The translations under genes and the position numbers were made by a program. Positions 1 to 6,475 of a stretch of DNA of 12,280 bases are shown piece after piece; position 1 is the first letter of the stretch, and the number at the start of each line of letters is the position of its first letter. Location of the stretch: positions 1 through 12,280 of the forward strand of contig QOAX01000216.1 in NCBI GenBank assembly GCA_003972865.1, in the 5' to 3' direction. Under the pieces are notes generated by a model. It was not told the origin of the DNA, did no database searches, and was given only the letters and a program-made list of their open reading frames with translations. This stretch comes from Verrucomicrobiota bacterium (GTDB lineage Bacteria > Verrucomicrobiota > Verrucomicrobiia > Limisphaerales > UBA1096).

Positions 1-3
1 AGA

Positions 4-21
4 GCCAAGCCTTGGCTTGGC
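4..21. repeat. 8-bp inverted repeat downstream of secY
   Basis: GCCAAGCC (4-11) and GGCTTGGC (14-21) are perfect reverse complements separated by TT. With only two bases between the arms, an RNA hairpin would have to open one base pair, leaving about 7 bp and a 4-base loop. No T-run follows on the minus strand within the window, so this is not a standard intrinsic terminator as far as can be seen. It may be a processing or pausing hairpin, or a protein-binding dyad between secY and the next gene. Confidence 0.35.
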
Positions 22-36
22 CGGTTTCTATCAAGG

Positions 37-58
37 AACAAACCGCTGGGGGCTTGTT
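37..58 (-). other. hairpin just after secY
   Basis: On the minus strand AACAAGCC and GGTTTGTT form an 8-bp stem with one G-U pair around the loop CCCAGC, starting 13 bases after the secY stop. The 3' arm is T-rich but is not followed by a clear U-tract, so termination is only one possibility. Together with the inverted repeat at 4-21 it is the only structure seen in the 70 bases between secY and the window edge. Confidence 0.3.
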
Positions 59-70
59 TCACCACCAGCG

Positions 71-1486
71 TCAGAAGCGGCCACGCACGCGGCCCTTCCT
101 CAAAAATCCGTCATAATGCCGCATCAAAAGATACGACTCCATCTGCCGCATGGTGTCGAGCGTGACACCCACGGCAATTAAAATACTCGTCCCGCCAAAG
201 AACTGGGTGACCTGGTAGGGGATGTTTCGCCATAGCCCCAGTAGCATCGGGATGAGTGCGATGATGACCAGAAATGAGGCACCGGCAAAGGTGATCCGGC
301 TCATCGTCCTGTGCAAAAAGTCGCTGGTCGCTTTGCCCGGCCGGATGCCCGGAATGTAGCCGCCGTTTTTCTTCAGGTTGTCGGCGATCTCGATCTCGTT
401 GAATGTGGTCGCCACCCAGAAGTAAGCGAAGAACATGATCATGAAGGCATAGGTCAGATAGTAGAAAACATGCCCGGGTTGAAACCAAGTAGCCGCAGTC
501 TGCACATAATCCTTCAAGAAATTGGCATCATCTAACGATCCGCCCAAACCATTCAAGACCATCCCCGGGAACATGAGGATGGCTTGGGCAAAAATCAGCG
601 GCATGACGCCGGAGTAGTTGACGCGCAGCGGCATGAAGGAACTCCCCCCGGAGTACACCTTCCGGCCCACGGCCCGCTGTGCGTGCTGCACCGGCACCTT
701 GCGCTGGGCCTGGGTCACTGCGACCACCCCGGCGACCACGGCCAACATCAGGATTACCAGGAAGATTCCCTCGAACATCCCGTGCCCGTCATCCGGTGTG
801 TTCGGGCCGAACATGTCCCAAATCATCGGCAGTGCCCTCGGCAGATCCGCCACAATACCAATCATGATGACCAGCGAAACCCCGTTGCCAATTCCCCGCT
901 CGGTGATCTGCTCGCCCAACCACATCAGCAGCAGCGTCCCGCAGGTGAGCGCCATCATGGTTTGCAAATGATACGAAATCCCGCCCGACGCCAAGACAAC
1001 CCCAGTCGTCCAACCCGGCAGCACGCTCTCGGGATTCAGCCAGCCAAGGGACATGACATAGCCTTGGCCAAGGCAGAGAAACATTGTCATCACCCGGCCA
1101 ATCTGCATGATCTTCACCCGGCCACCCTCCTCGCGTGAGAGGCGGGAGAGCCTGGGGATGATCGGACTCATCAACTGCAAGATAATCGTGGCACTGATGT
1201 AGGGCATGATCCCGAGGCCACCAATGGAGCATCGCTCCCAGGCACCGCCGGTGAACATGCTGTACATGCCCATGAAACCGATCCCTTCCTGGCTTTGCTT
1301 CGTGCGCAGCTGGTCGAAGTAGCCCTGCAACTCCACTCCGTCCAATCCTGGGATGGGAACCCAGGCGATCAACCGGCAGACACCCAGCACCAGAAGCGTG
1401 AAGATAATCCGCTCACTCAGCTCCGGAATTTTGAAGCAGTTCCGGAAGCCGGCCATCATGCGGGTTATGTGGTTGTCACTGGCCAT
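71..1486 (-). CDS. secY: protein translocase subunit SecY
   Basis: SecY is the channel-forming subunit of the SecYEG translocon in the inner membrane; it passes unfolded secretory proteins and inserts membrane proteins delivered by SecA or the ribosome/SRP. The 471-residue product has multiple hydrophobic segments. It carries the family signatures FTGGAWERCSIGGLGIMPYI (about 78-97) and LGEQITERGIGNGVSLVIM (about 190-208), and the C-terminal cytosolic tail DTMRQMESYLLMRHYDGFLR. Length is slightly above the E. coli protein (443). The ATG at 1486 has no strong Shine-Dalgarno sequence; a second in-frame Met pair at residues 10-11 precedes the conserved FKIPELSERI and is an alternative start. It lies 30 bases after rplO and is the last spc-operon gene, the usual place for secY. 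The assignment is firm; only the exact start is open. Confidence 0.97.
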   Translation of the reverse strand: MASDNHITRMMAGFRNCFKIPELSERIIFTLLVLGVCRLIAWVPIPGLDGVELQGYFDQLRTKQSQEGIGFMGMYSMFTGGAWERCSIGGLGIMPYISATIILQLMSPIIPRLSRLSREEGGRVKIMQIGRVMTMFLCLGQGYVMSLGWLNPESVLPGWTTGVVLASGGISYHLQTMMALTCGTLLLMWLGEQITERGIGNGVSLVIMIGIVADLPRALPMIWDMFGPNTPDDGHGMFEGIFLVILMLAVVAGVVAVTQAQRKVPVQHAQRAVGRKVYSGGSSFMPLRVNYSGVMPLIFAQAILMFPGMVLNGLGGSLDDANFLKDYVQTAATWFQPGHVFYYLTYAFMIMFFAYFWVATTFNEIEIADNLKKNGGYIPGIRPGKATSDFLHRTMSRITFAGASFLVIIALIPMLLGLWRNIPYQVTQFFGGTSILIAVGVTLDTMRQMESYLLMRHYDGFLRKGRVRGRF

Positions 1487-1516
1487 GTGTGTTTCTAGCG
1501 GGCAATAAAATCAAAA

Positions 1517-1993
1517 CTATTTCCCGGAAGCCGCTGCGCTGGCCCTGGTGGCTACCTCGCAGGTACCCCCTTTTTCCTCAATGGCCGCCCTGGCACTTGC
1601 ACTGAAGGTAGCCGCACAAACGGCCAATTTTTTTTCTAGCTTGCCGCGGGCGAGTATCTTGACCCCGTCGCCGCGACCGTTGACCAGGCCTACCTTGCGA
1701 AGCTGCGCCTCGTCCACCCGGGCGCCGTCCTCAAACTGGTTGAGGCTGTCGAGGTTGACCGGGATGTAAACGGTGGCAAAGCGCTTGTTGTTGAAGCCCC
1801 GCTTGGGCAGGCGGCGGGCCAGCGGCAGCTGGCCACCCTCAAAGCCCGGCCGGGTGGATGAGCCGGAACGCGAGCCCTGACCCTTCTGGCCACGGGTGCT
1901 GGTGTGCCCCCCGCGGCCGCTGCCCGGGCCACGCCCGATCCGCTTGCGGCGGTGCTTGGACCCGGAGGCTGGTTTCAAATCGTGCAGTCGCAT
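1517..1993 (-). CDS. rplO: 50S ribosomal protein L15
   Basis: L15 is a late-assembling large-subunit protein that binds 23S rRNA. The 158-residue product begins MRLHDLKPASGSKHRRKRIG and has the Gly/Arg-rich N-terminal arm GRGPGSGRGGHTSTRGQKGQG typical of bacterial L15 (about 20-41), followed by GFEGGQLPLARRLPKRGF and the conserved C-terminal globular domain ending in an Ala/Ser-rich tail. Normal length is about 145-150. It starts 17 bases after the rpsE stop; in many bacteria rpmD (L30) sits between these genes, and here there is no room for it. secY follows after 30 bases. Confidence 0.97.
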   Translation of the reverse strand: MRLHDLKPASGSKHRRKRIGRGPGSGRGGHTSTRGQKGQGSRSGSSTRPGFEGGQLPLARRLPKRGFNNKRFATVYIPVNLDSLNQFEDGARVDEAQLRKVGLVNGRGDGVKILARGKLEKKLAVCAATFSASARAAIEEKGGTCEVATRASAAASGK

Positions 1994-2010
1994 GTCTCGT
2001 TAAGGGTTGT

Positions 2011-2832
2011 CTATTCCGCGGCAGCGGCCGGTTCTTCCGCGGGCACCGGCTCCGCGGCGGCAGCGGGTTCCCCGGCGGTTGCGGCCTCGGACTCCGGGAT
2101 GCTTTTGCCCCGGGCCTTCATGACTTCGTTTCGGTCGCGCAATCCCAACAAGCCGTGGAGCGTGGCCTTGGCCAGGTTCACAGGGTTGTTCGAGCCAAGC
2201 GACTTACTGAGCATGTTGCGCACCCCGGCCAATTCGCAGACGGCCCGGACGGTCTTGCCGGCAATGATCCCGGTACCATTGGAAGCCGGGCGAAGCAGAA
2301 CCTTGGCTCCGTCGTACCGGCTCAAGATCTCGTGCGGAATGGTCGTGTCACGGAGAACCACGTTGACCAGTTGTGCGCGGGCATTTTCACTGGCCTTGCG
2401 AATGCAGTCGGCGACCTGGTTGGCCTTCCCCTGCCCCATCCCGACCCGGCCCTTCTTGTCTCCCACGATCACCAAGGCGCTGAAGCCAAAACGGCGGCCA
2501 CCCTTGACCACCTTGGCCGAGCGGTTGATGCAAAGAACTTTCTCGGTAAATCCGTCATCGGGCTGGTCTCTGCCGCCAAAGCGGCCGCGCTGGCCACCGC
2601 CGCCCTGGCGCTGGCCGGGGCCTCCGAAACGACCACCACCACCCTGGCGTTGGCCGGGGCCTCCGAAACGACCACCACCACCCTGCCCTTGGCCCGCTTG
2701 GCCAAGCGCCTGGCCCTGGCCTTGTGTGGCAGGTTGTGCCTCGGCTGGTTTCGCCTCCGCGGTTGCCTCTGGTGCAGGCTGCGGTGCCTCTGCGGAGGGA
2801 GTGCTCTCGTTTTGATTGGGTTCTTCAGCCAC
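2011..2832 (-). CDS. rpsE: 30S ribosomal protein S5 with long low-complexity N-terminal extension
   Basis: S5 sits at the mRNA entry side of the 30S subunit and contributes to decoding accuracy. The conserved core (about residues 92-247) shows NRSAKVVKGGRRFGFSALVIVGD, the GRVGMGQGKA dsRBD-like region, and RPASNGTGIIAGKTVRAVCE, followed by GSNNPVNLAKATLHGL. Total length is 273 against about 167 in E. coli. The extra part is an N-terminal tail of about 91 residues, first Glu/Pro/Ala-rich then Gly/Gln-rich with two near-exact 13-residue repeats (GGGGRFGGPGQRQ), plus an Ala/Glu tail of about 25 residues. The start is GTG at 2832, supported by an AAGGA ribosome-binding site a few bases upstream; no internal start close to the core has comparable support. 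The rplR stop is 8 bases upstream. Confidence 0.96.
   Translation of the reverse strand: MAEEPNQNESTPSAEAPQPAPEATAEAKPAEAQPATQGQGQALGQAGQGQGGGGRFGGPGQRQGGGGRFGGPGQRQGGGGQRGRFGGRDQPDDGFTEKVLCINRSAKVVKGGRRFGFSALVIVGDKKGRVGMGQGKANQVADCIRKASENARAQLVNVVLRDTTIPHEILSRYDGAKVLLRPASNGTGIIAGKTVRAVCELAGVRNMLSKSLGSNNPVNLAKATLHGLLGLRDRNEVMKARGKSIPESEAATAGEPAAAAEPVPAEEPAAAAE
2603..2680. repeat. 39-bp tandem repeat inside rpsE
   Basis: Two directly adjacent 39-bp units (2603-2641 and 2642-2680) differ at one base (C/T in the CTGGCG[C/T]TGGCC part); a third unit begins at 2681 but diverges after about 5 bases. Each unit encodes the 13 residues GGGGRFGGPGQRQ in the rpsE frame. The unit is a multiple of three, so gain or loss of copies would keep S5 in frame. 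Confidence 0.93.
2695..2708. repeat. palindrome CGCTTGGCCAAGCG, copy within rpsE
   Basis: A perfect 14-bp palindrome identical to the two copies upstream of rplB at 9451-9464 and 9502-9515. Here it is coding sequence for ALGQA in the S5 N-terminal tail. The shared match with the 9502 copy extends to 16 bases on the minus strand (GCGCTTGGCCAAGCGG). Confidence 0.6.
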
Positions 2833-2840
2833 GGTTGTCC

Positions 2841-3197
2841 TTATATTTTCAATCCTGCCTCGCGGGCCGCGTCGGCTAGGGCCTTGACTTTCCCATGAAA
2901 CCGGGCGCCGCTGCGGTCGAACACGACCGTTTTGATGCCAGCCGCCTTAGCCACGTCCCCAGCAAGCTTGCCGATCTCGCCCGCGCCGGCCGCGTTGGCG
3001 GCCAGACCGTCGGCCGACTTGGCGCGGGTGGACACGGAGGCAAGGGTGTTGCCGGCATCATCGTCGATGAACTGGACGTAGATGTTCTTGTGAGTGAAAC
3101 GCACGCTCATGCGGGGGCGCTCGACGGTGCCCACAATCTTTTTGCGGATGCGCCACCGGCGGCGTTTCATCAAATCACATTTTTTATCAGCTCTCAT
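2841..3197 (-). CDS. rplR: 50S ribosomal protein L18
   Basis: L18 binds 5S rRNA and helps place it, with L5, in the central protuberance of the 50S subunit. The 118-residue product begins MRADKKCDLMKRRRWRIRKK and has the family core ERPRMSVRFTHKNIYVQFID, with the C-terminal GKVKALADAAREAGLKI. The ATG at 3197 was chosen because it gives the normal length and the usual basic N-terminus; the frame is open further to a TTG at 3230, which would add 11 residues without family resemblance. The Shine-Dalgarno match is weak. rplF ends 36 bases upstream and rpsE starts 8 bases downstream. Confidence 0.95.
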   Translation of the reverse strand: MRADKKCDLMKRRRWRIRKKIVGTVERPRMSVRFTHKNIYVQFIDDDAGNTLASVSTRAKSADGLAANAAGAGEIGKLAGDVAKAAGIKTVVFDRSGARFHGKVKALADAAREAGLKI

Positions 3198-3233
3198 TTC
3201 ATCTGCCCCGCTTGAACCGCGGCGTCTCAAAAA

Positions 3234-3770
3234 TTATTGTACCGTCTTGCCTTCCTTGCGGCGGACGTGCTCATCGGCGTACCTGACACCCTTGCCCTTG
3301 TACGGCTCCACCGGGTAGAACCCGCGCAACTCGGCGGCCACGAGGCCCACCTTCTGTTTGTCGGGCCCCTCGATGGTGACGCGGGTGTCCTTGTCCACGG
3401 ACACTGTCACCTGGTCGGGCAAATCGTACTTTATGGGATGGGAGTAACCGAGGTTCATGGTGACGGTGTTTCCGCTGACCAAGGCCTTGAAGCCGACTCC
3501 GTTGATCTCGAGTTTCTTCACGAACCCTTCGGACACGCCGACCACCATGTTGTTGAGCAGCGAGCGGCCGAGGCCGTGCATGGCTTTTGCCTCACGGTCG
3601 TCGCCATCGCGGGCCACGCTCAGGATGTTTTCCTCCTGGGACACGCTGGTGCGACTGGGCATGTCCATCTCCAGCTTGCCCTTGGGGCCCTCTACCGCGA
3701 CATGATTGTCGGCGATGGCCACCTTGACCTTGTCCGGCACTTCGATTGTTTTGCTCCCGACTCGTGACAT
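3234..3770 (-). CDS. rplF: 50S ribosomal protein L6
   Basis: L6 binds 23S rRNA near the sarcin-ricin loop and the factor-binding site. The product is 178 residues, the normal length. It starts MSRVGSKTIEVPDKVKVAI and contains the two tandem L6 domains, with GPKGKLEMDMP in the first and IEGPDKQKVGLVAAELRG then EPYKGKGVRYADEHVRRKEGK in the second, the last being the conserved rRNA-binding tail. The ATG at 3770 was chosen over an upstream in-frame start at 3833: it matches the family N-terminus, has AAAGGA about 10 bases upstream, and does not overlap rpsH. It begins 13 bases after rpsH. Confidence 0.97.
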   Translation of the reverse strand: MSRVGSKTIEVPDKVKVAIADNHVAVEGPKGKLEMDMPSRTSVSQEENILSVARDGDDREAKAMHGLGRSLLNNMVVGVSEGFVKKLEINGVGFKALVSGNTVTMNLGYSHPIKYDLPDQVTVSVDKDTRVTIEGPDKQKVGLVAAELRGFYPVEPYKGKGVRYADEHVRRKEGKTVQ

Positions 3771-3783
3771 CGTTTCCGTTCCT

Positions 3784-4167
3784 TTACCAGACCTTGAAAA
3801 GCAGTTCACCGCCGAGGTTTTTGCGCCGGGCATCGTGCCCGCTCATCAGGCCCTGCGGGGTGCTGACCACGGCAATACCCATGCCGCCCAACACGAGCGG
3901 GATGTCCTTGACCGAGGTGTAGTGGCGCAAACCGGGTTTGCTGATCCGCTGCAACCCGGAAATGATGCCCTTGCGGCCCTGAAACTTGAGGTGGATGCGA
4001 ATGCTTCGCTTGACGTCGCCCTCGACGTTGAACGACTCCAGGTATCCCTCGTCCCTGAGAATGCGCACGGCGCTCTCCTTGATGCCGGAGTGCGGCACGG
4101 AGATTTCCGGCTTCAACGCCTGGCTGGCATTGCGGATGGAGGTCAGTAAATCAGCGATTGGATCCAT
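3784..4167 (-). CDS. rpsH: 30S ribosomal protein S8
   Basis: S8 is a primary 16S rRNA-binding protein of the 30S platform and in enterobacteria is the autoregulator of the spc operon. The 127-residue product starts MDPIADLLTSIRNASQALKP and ends with the highly conserved GLMSGHDARRKNLGGELLFK region that contacts 16S helix 21. GGMGIAVVSTPQG precedes it. Length is normal. The ATG at 4167 has an AAGGA site at good spacing. It lies 10 bases after rpsN and 13 before rplF. Whether S8 regulates this operon cannot be told: I did not find a convincing helix-21 mimic at the rplE start. Confidence 0.97.
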   Translation of the reverse strand: MDPIADLLTSIRNASQALKPEISVPHSGIKESAVRILRDEGYLESFNVEGDVKRSIRIHLKFQGRKGIISGLQRISKPGLRHYTSVKDIPLVLGGMGIAVVSTPQGLMSGHDARRKNLGGELLFKVW

Positions 4168-4177
4168 GTGTCTTTCC

Positions 4178-4447
4178 TTACCAGCTGCCCTTGGTTACGC
4201 CGGGGATCATCCCCGAGCGGGCCAATTCGCGAAATGTCAGGCGGGACACGCGGAACTTGCGGAAGTACCCGTGGCGCCGGCCGGTGACCTCGCAGCGGTT
4301 GACCAGCCGCACCGGGCTGGCGTCACGCGGCAGCTTGGCCAAGCCCTCGTAGTCGCCGTTGGCCTTCAGTTCCGCACGCTTGGCCGCATACTTGGCCACT
4401 GTCTTGGCCTTGCGCTTGTTTCGCTCCATCCAGGCTTTTTTTGCCAT
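4178..4447 (-). CDS. rpsN: 30S ribosomal protein S14, zinc-independent type
   Basis: S14 is part of the 30S head. The 89-residue product is the long form without the zinc ribbon: only one Cys is present, in VNRCEVTGRRHGYFRKFRVS, rather than the CxxC pairs of the short zinc-binding form. The N-terminus MAKKAWMERNKRKAKTV and the C-terminus ELARSGMIPGVTKGSW are typical. Its ATG lies only 2 bases after the rplE stop and lacks a clear Shine-Dalgarno sequence, so translation is probably coupled to rplE (inference). Confidence 0.97.
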   Translation of the reverse strand: MAKKAWMERNKRKAKTVAKYAAKRAELKANGDYEGLAKLPRDASPVRLVNRCEVTGRRHGYFRKFRVSRLTFRELARSGMIPGVTKGSW

Positions 4448-4449
4448 AA

Positions 4450-4998
4450 CTATTTACGGTTGCCGTCGAACGGCATTCCAAATTCCATTAACAATTCGTA
4501 GGCATCGTCATCGTTCTTGGCGGTGGTGACGATGGTAATGTCCATCCCCTGCGTGTGCTTCACCTTGTCCACGTCGATCTCGGGAAAGATGGACTGGTCA
4601 TCCACACCGATGGAGTAGTTGCCAAAACCGTCGAACCCCGTTGATTTCACCCCGCGAAAATCCCGAATCCGGGGCAGCGCGGTGGCCACCAGGCGATCCA
4701 AAAACTCGTACATGGTCTGGCGCCGAAGCGTCACGCGACACCCAGTGGTCATGCCCTTGCGCAACTTGAAGTTGGCAACGCTGACCTTGGCCTTATTCAA
4801 CGTCGGCTTGCGGCCGGTGATGGTAGTCAGGTCTTTGACCGCGTCGCCCAGCACTTCTTTCCCCAGCTCCGGGCTCACGCCCATGTTGATGACGATCTTC
4901 TCAAGCTTGGGTACCTGGTGGACGTTCCCGTACTTGTCCAGGCCCCGGAGCTTGGTGCGGATCTCTTCCTGATATTTTTCCTGTAACCTGGGGATCAT
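4450..4998 (-). CDS. rplE: 50S ribosomal protein L5
   Basis: L5 binds 5S rRNA and contacts the P-site tRNA region and the S13 bridge in the central protuberance. The 182-residue product is of normal length and has KLEKIVINMGVS (about 32-43), ITGRKPTLNKAKVSVANFKLRKG, the MYEFLDRLVATALPRIRDFRG block, and IFPEIDVDKVKHTQGMDITIVTTAK. The start ATG at 4998 overlaps the rplX stop as ATGA (4-base overlap), a classic sign of translational coupling. Confidence 0.97.
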   Translation of the reverse strand: MIPRLQEKYQEEIRTKLRGLDKYGNVHQVPKLEKIVINMGVSPELGKEVLGDAVKDLTTITGRKPTLNKAKVSVANFKLRKGMTTGCRVTLRRQTMYEFLDRLVATALPRIRDFRGVKSTGFDGFGNYSIGVDDQSIFPEIDVDKVKHTQGMDITIVTTAKNDDDAYELLMEFGMPFDGNRK

Positions 4999-5300
4999 TC
5001 TTCGGACTCGGCCTTCTCGACAGCCTCTTCGGTTGTGACGGCCTCCTCGACCGTCCGGTTGCGCAGGTAGCGATCCTCGCCCATCACGTTGGACCAGTGG
5101 ATGGTGCCCTCGCGCTCGGCGATCTCACCCTGCGGCTGGTCCTGGTTTTTGCGGATGTGCTTCTTGACCATGTTCAGCCCCTCGACCACCACGCGCTCGC
5201 TCCCGGTCAGGACATCAATGACCTTGCCGCTTCGGCCCCTTTCGTTGCCGGAAAGGATGTAAACGGTGTCGCCTTTTTTGATGTGCCGCTTGTTGCCCAT
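4995..5300 (-). CDS. rplX: 50S ribosomal protein L24
   Basis: L24 starts 50S assembly by binding the 5' end of 23S rRNA, and it sits near the peptide exit site. The 101-residue product carries the KOW motif KKGDTVYILSGNERGRSGKV (about 8-27), then GLNMVKKHIRKNQDQPQGEI. The acidic C-terminal tail (EEAVTTEEAVEKAESEE) is more Glu-rich than in the E. coli protein. It starts 2 bases after the rplN stop and its own stop overlaps the rplE start by 4 bases. Confidence 0.96.
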   Translation of the reverse strand: MGNKRHIKKGDTVYILSGNERGRSGKVIDVLTGSERVVVEGLNMVKKHIRKNQDQPQGEIAEREGTIHWSNVMGEDRYLRNRTVEEAVTTEEAVEKAESEE

Positions 5301-5302
5301 TT

Positions 5303-5668
5303 TCAGATGACTTCCGGTGCCAGCGAGACTATTTTCATGAACTTCTTTTCCCGGAGCTCACGCGCCACCGGCCCAAAAATTCGTGTGCCCCGCGGGTTGC
5401 CCTCGGAGTCGATGATCACGATGGCGTTGGAGTCAAACCTCAACACGGAGCCGTCGGCACGGCGGATCGGCGACTTGGTGCGAACCACCACGGCGTTGAC
5501 CACCTCGCCCTTTTTCACGTTGCCGTCCGGCGCGGCCTCACGCACGTGGGCCTTGATCACGTCCCCGACGGAGGCGGTGTCCTTGCGGATGCCGAGCACC
5601 CCGATCGCCCAGGCTTTCTTGGCTCCGGAGTTGTCGGCCACGTTTAATCTGGATCTGAGCTGTAACAT
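5303..5668 (-). CDS. rplN: 50S ribosomal protein L14
   Basis: L14 lies at the subunit interface, binds 23S rRNA, and is the docking site for the silencing factor RsfS. The 121-residue product has the expected MLQLRSRLNVADNSGAKKAW start, VGDVIKAHVREA, VVRTKSPIRRADGS, and RGTRIFGPVARELREKKFMK. Length is normal. The ATG at 5668 is preceded by AAGGAAGCGGAA, a good ribosome-binding site. It begins 23 bases after rpsQ. Confidence 0.98.
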   Translation of the reverse strand: MLQLRSRLNVADNSGAKKAWAIGVLGIRKDTASVGDVIKAHVREAAPDGNVKKGEVVNAVVVRTKSPIRRADGSVLRFDSNAIVIIDSEGNPRGTRIFGPVARELREKKFMKIVSLAPEVI

Positions 5669-5691
5669 TTCCGCTTCCTTTCCCTACCAAC

Positions 5692-6021
5692 TCATGCTGC
5701 GGTCTCCGCACCCGGCGCAGCCTCATCGACCGCTATGGCGAGTTCACCGCGTTTCACGATCCGAACCAGTCTCCACCGCTTGGTCTTGGAGAAAGGCCGG
5801 GTTTCCATAATCTCAACAAGATCGCCCACCTGCGCCACATTGTTCTCGTCGTGCACCTGGAACTTGTTGTATTTGGCGATGATTTTCTTGTAGAGCGGGT
5901 GCGCGGTCCGCCAGGAAATTTTCACCACGATCGTCTTGTCCATTTTGGAGGAGACGACTTCCCCTTCCCGAACTTTTCGGTGGCTGTCGCGCGCTGAAGT
6001 TGCTGTCTCTATATCGGTCAT
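5692..6021 (-). CDS. rpsQ: 30S ribosomal protein S17
   Basis: S17 is an early-binding 16S rRNA protein with an OB fold. The core (about residues 17-92) has REGEVVSSKMDKTIVVKI, HPLYKKIIAKYNKFQVHDEN and RPFSKTKRWRLVRIVKRGE. At 109 residues it is longer than the usual 80-90, with about 9 additional N-terminal residues and an Ala/Glu-rich C-terminal tail. The ATG at 6021 has AGAAGG a few bases upstream. It begins 7 bases after rpmC. Confidence 0.96.
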   Translation of the reverse strand: MTDIETATSARDSHRKVREGEVVSSKMDKTIVVKISWRTAHPLYKKIIAKYNKFQVHDENNVAQVGDLVEIMETRPFSKTKRWRLVRIVKRGELAIAVDEAAPGAETAA

Positions 6022-6028
6022 TGCCTTC

Positions 6029-6460
6029 TTAATTTACTGGCGCTTTCTTGACCAGTTCCACGGCCTTTTCCCTGCCCTTGGCCTGGATGAGTTCCGCCAT
6101 TTCCCTGACGGTCAGTCGCACCCGTTGCTTGTTGAACACCGACCCGCAAACTTTCAACACATCCTTGCGGCTCAGCTCGCCCTTGGCCAAGCCGCGCAAC
6201 GCGCCGGCCACGCCGTCCACTGTGAAATCTTTCACCCCTTCCAATGCCGCGGCCAGGTTCCCCAAGGCGTCCTTCCGGCCAAGCTGGGTGACTTGGGTTT
6301 CAATGCGGGCAATGTCACGGCGCAACTCACGCAGGCGGACCGGCTTCTCCAGTTGGCTGGAGGCTTTCTGGAGCTTGAGGTTGAACAACTCCATGCGGAG
6401 GTCACGCCCCTGGGCCGCCAACTCAACTTTTGTCTTATCCCTGATCTCCGAAATATTCAT
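6029..6460 (-). CDS. rpmC: 50S ribosomal protein L29 with a C-terminal extension of about 78 residues
   Basis: L29 sits at the peptide exit-tunnel rim beside L23 and near the docking region for SRP, trigger factor and SecY. Residues 1-65 match the whole of a normal L29: MNISEIRDKT, the LRMELFNLKLQKASSQLEKP helix, and RLRELRRDIARIETQ. Most L29 proteins are 60-75 residues; this one is 143. The additional part (about 66-143) is rich in Ala, Leu, Lys and Glu, looks helical, contains VCGSVFNKQRVRLTVREMAE and ends in a basic helix with KAPVN. I do not recognise it as a known domain. The frame is continuous to the TAA at 6029, with no sign of frameshift. Position between rplP and rpsQ is standard. 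Confidence 0.93.
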   Translation of the reverse strand: MNISEIRDKTKVELAAQGRDLRMELFNLKLQKASSQLEKPVRLRELRRDIARIETQVTQLGRKDALGNLAAALEGVKDFTVDGVAGALRGLAKGELSRKDVLKVCGSVFNKQRVRLTVREMAELIQAKGREKAVELVKKAPVN

Positions 6461-6475
6461 CCTGCAATTCTCATT

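Noticed and set aside
1061..1074. GCCTTGGCCAAGGC, a 14-bp palindrome inside secY, as an operator
   Set aside because: It shares the TTGGCCAA core but not the full intergenic palindrome and lies within conserved coding sequence (CLGQGY), so it is counted only under the octamer excess.
1858..2898. 346-codon plus-strand open frame with Thr/Ala repeats opposite rpsE
   Set aside because: The repeats are the complement of the 39-bp rpsE repeat; the frame covers parts of rplO, rpsE and rplR and has no family resemblance.
3198..3230. Upstream TTG start for rplR
   Set aside because: The ATG at 3197 gives the normal L18 length and N-terminus; the 11 additional residues have no family support.
3771..3833. 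Upstream start for rplF
   Set aside because: It would overlap rpsH by about 50 bases, and the internal ATG at 3770 has a good ribosome-binding site and the typical MSRVGSK N-terminus.
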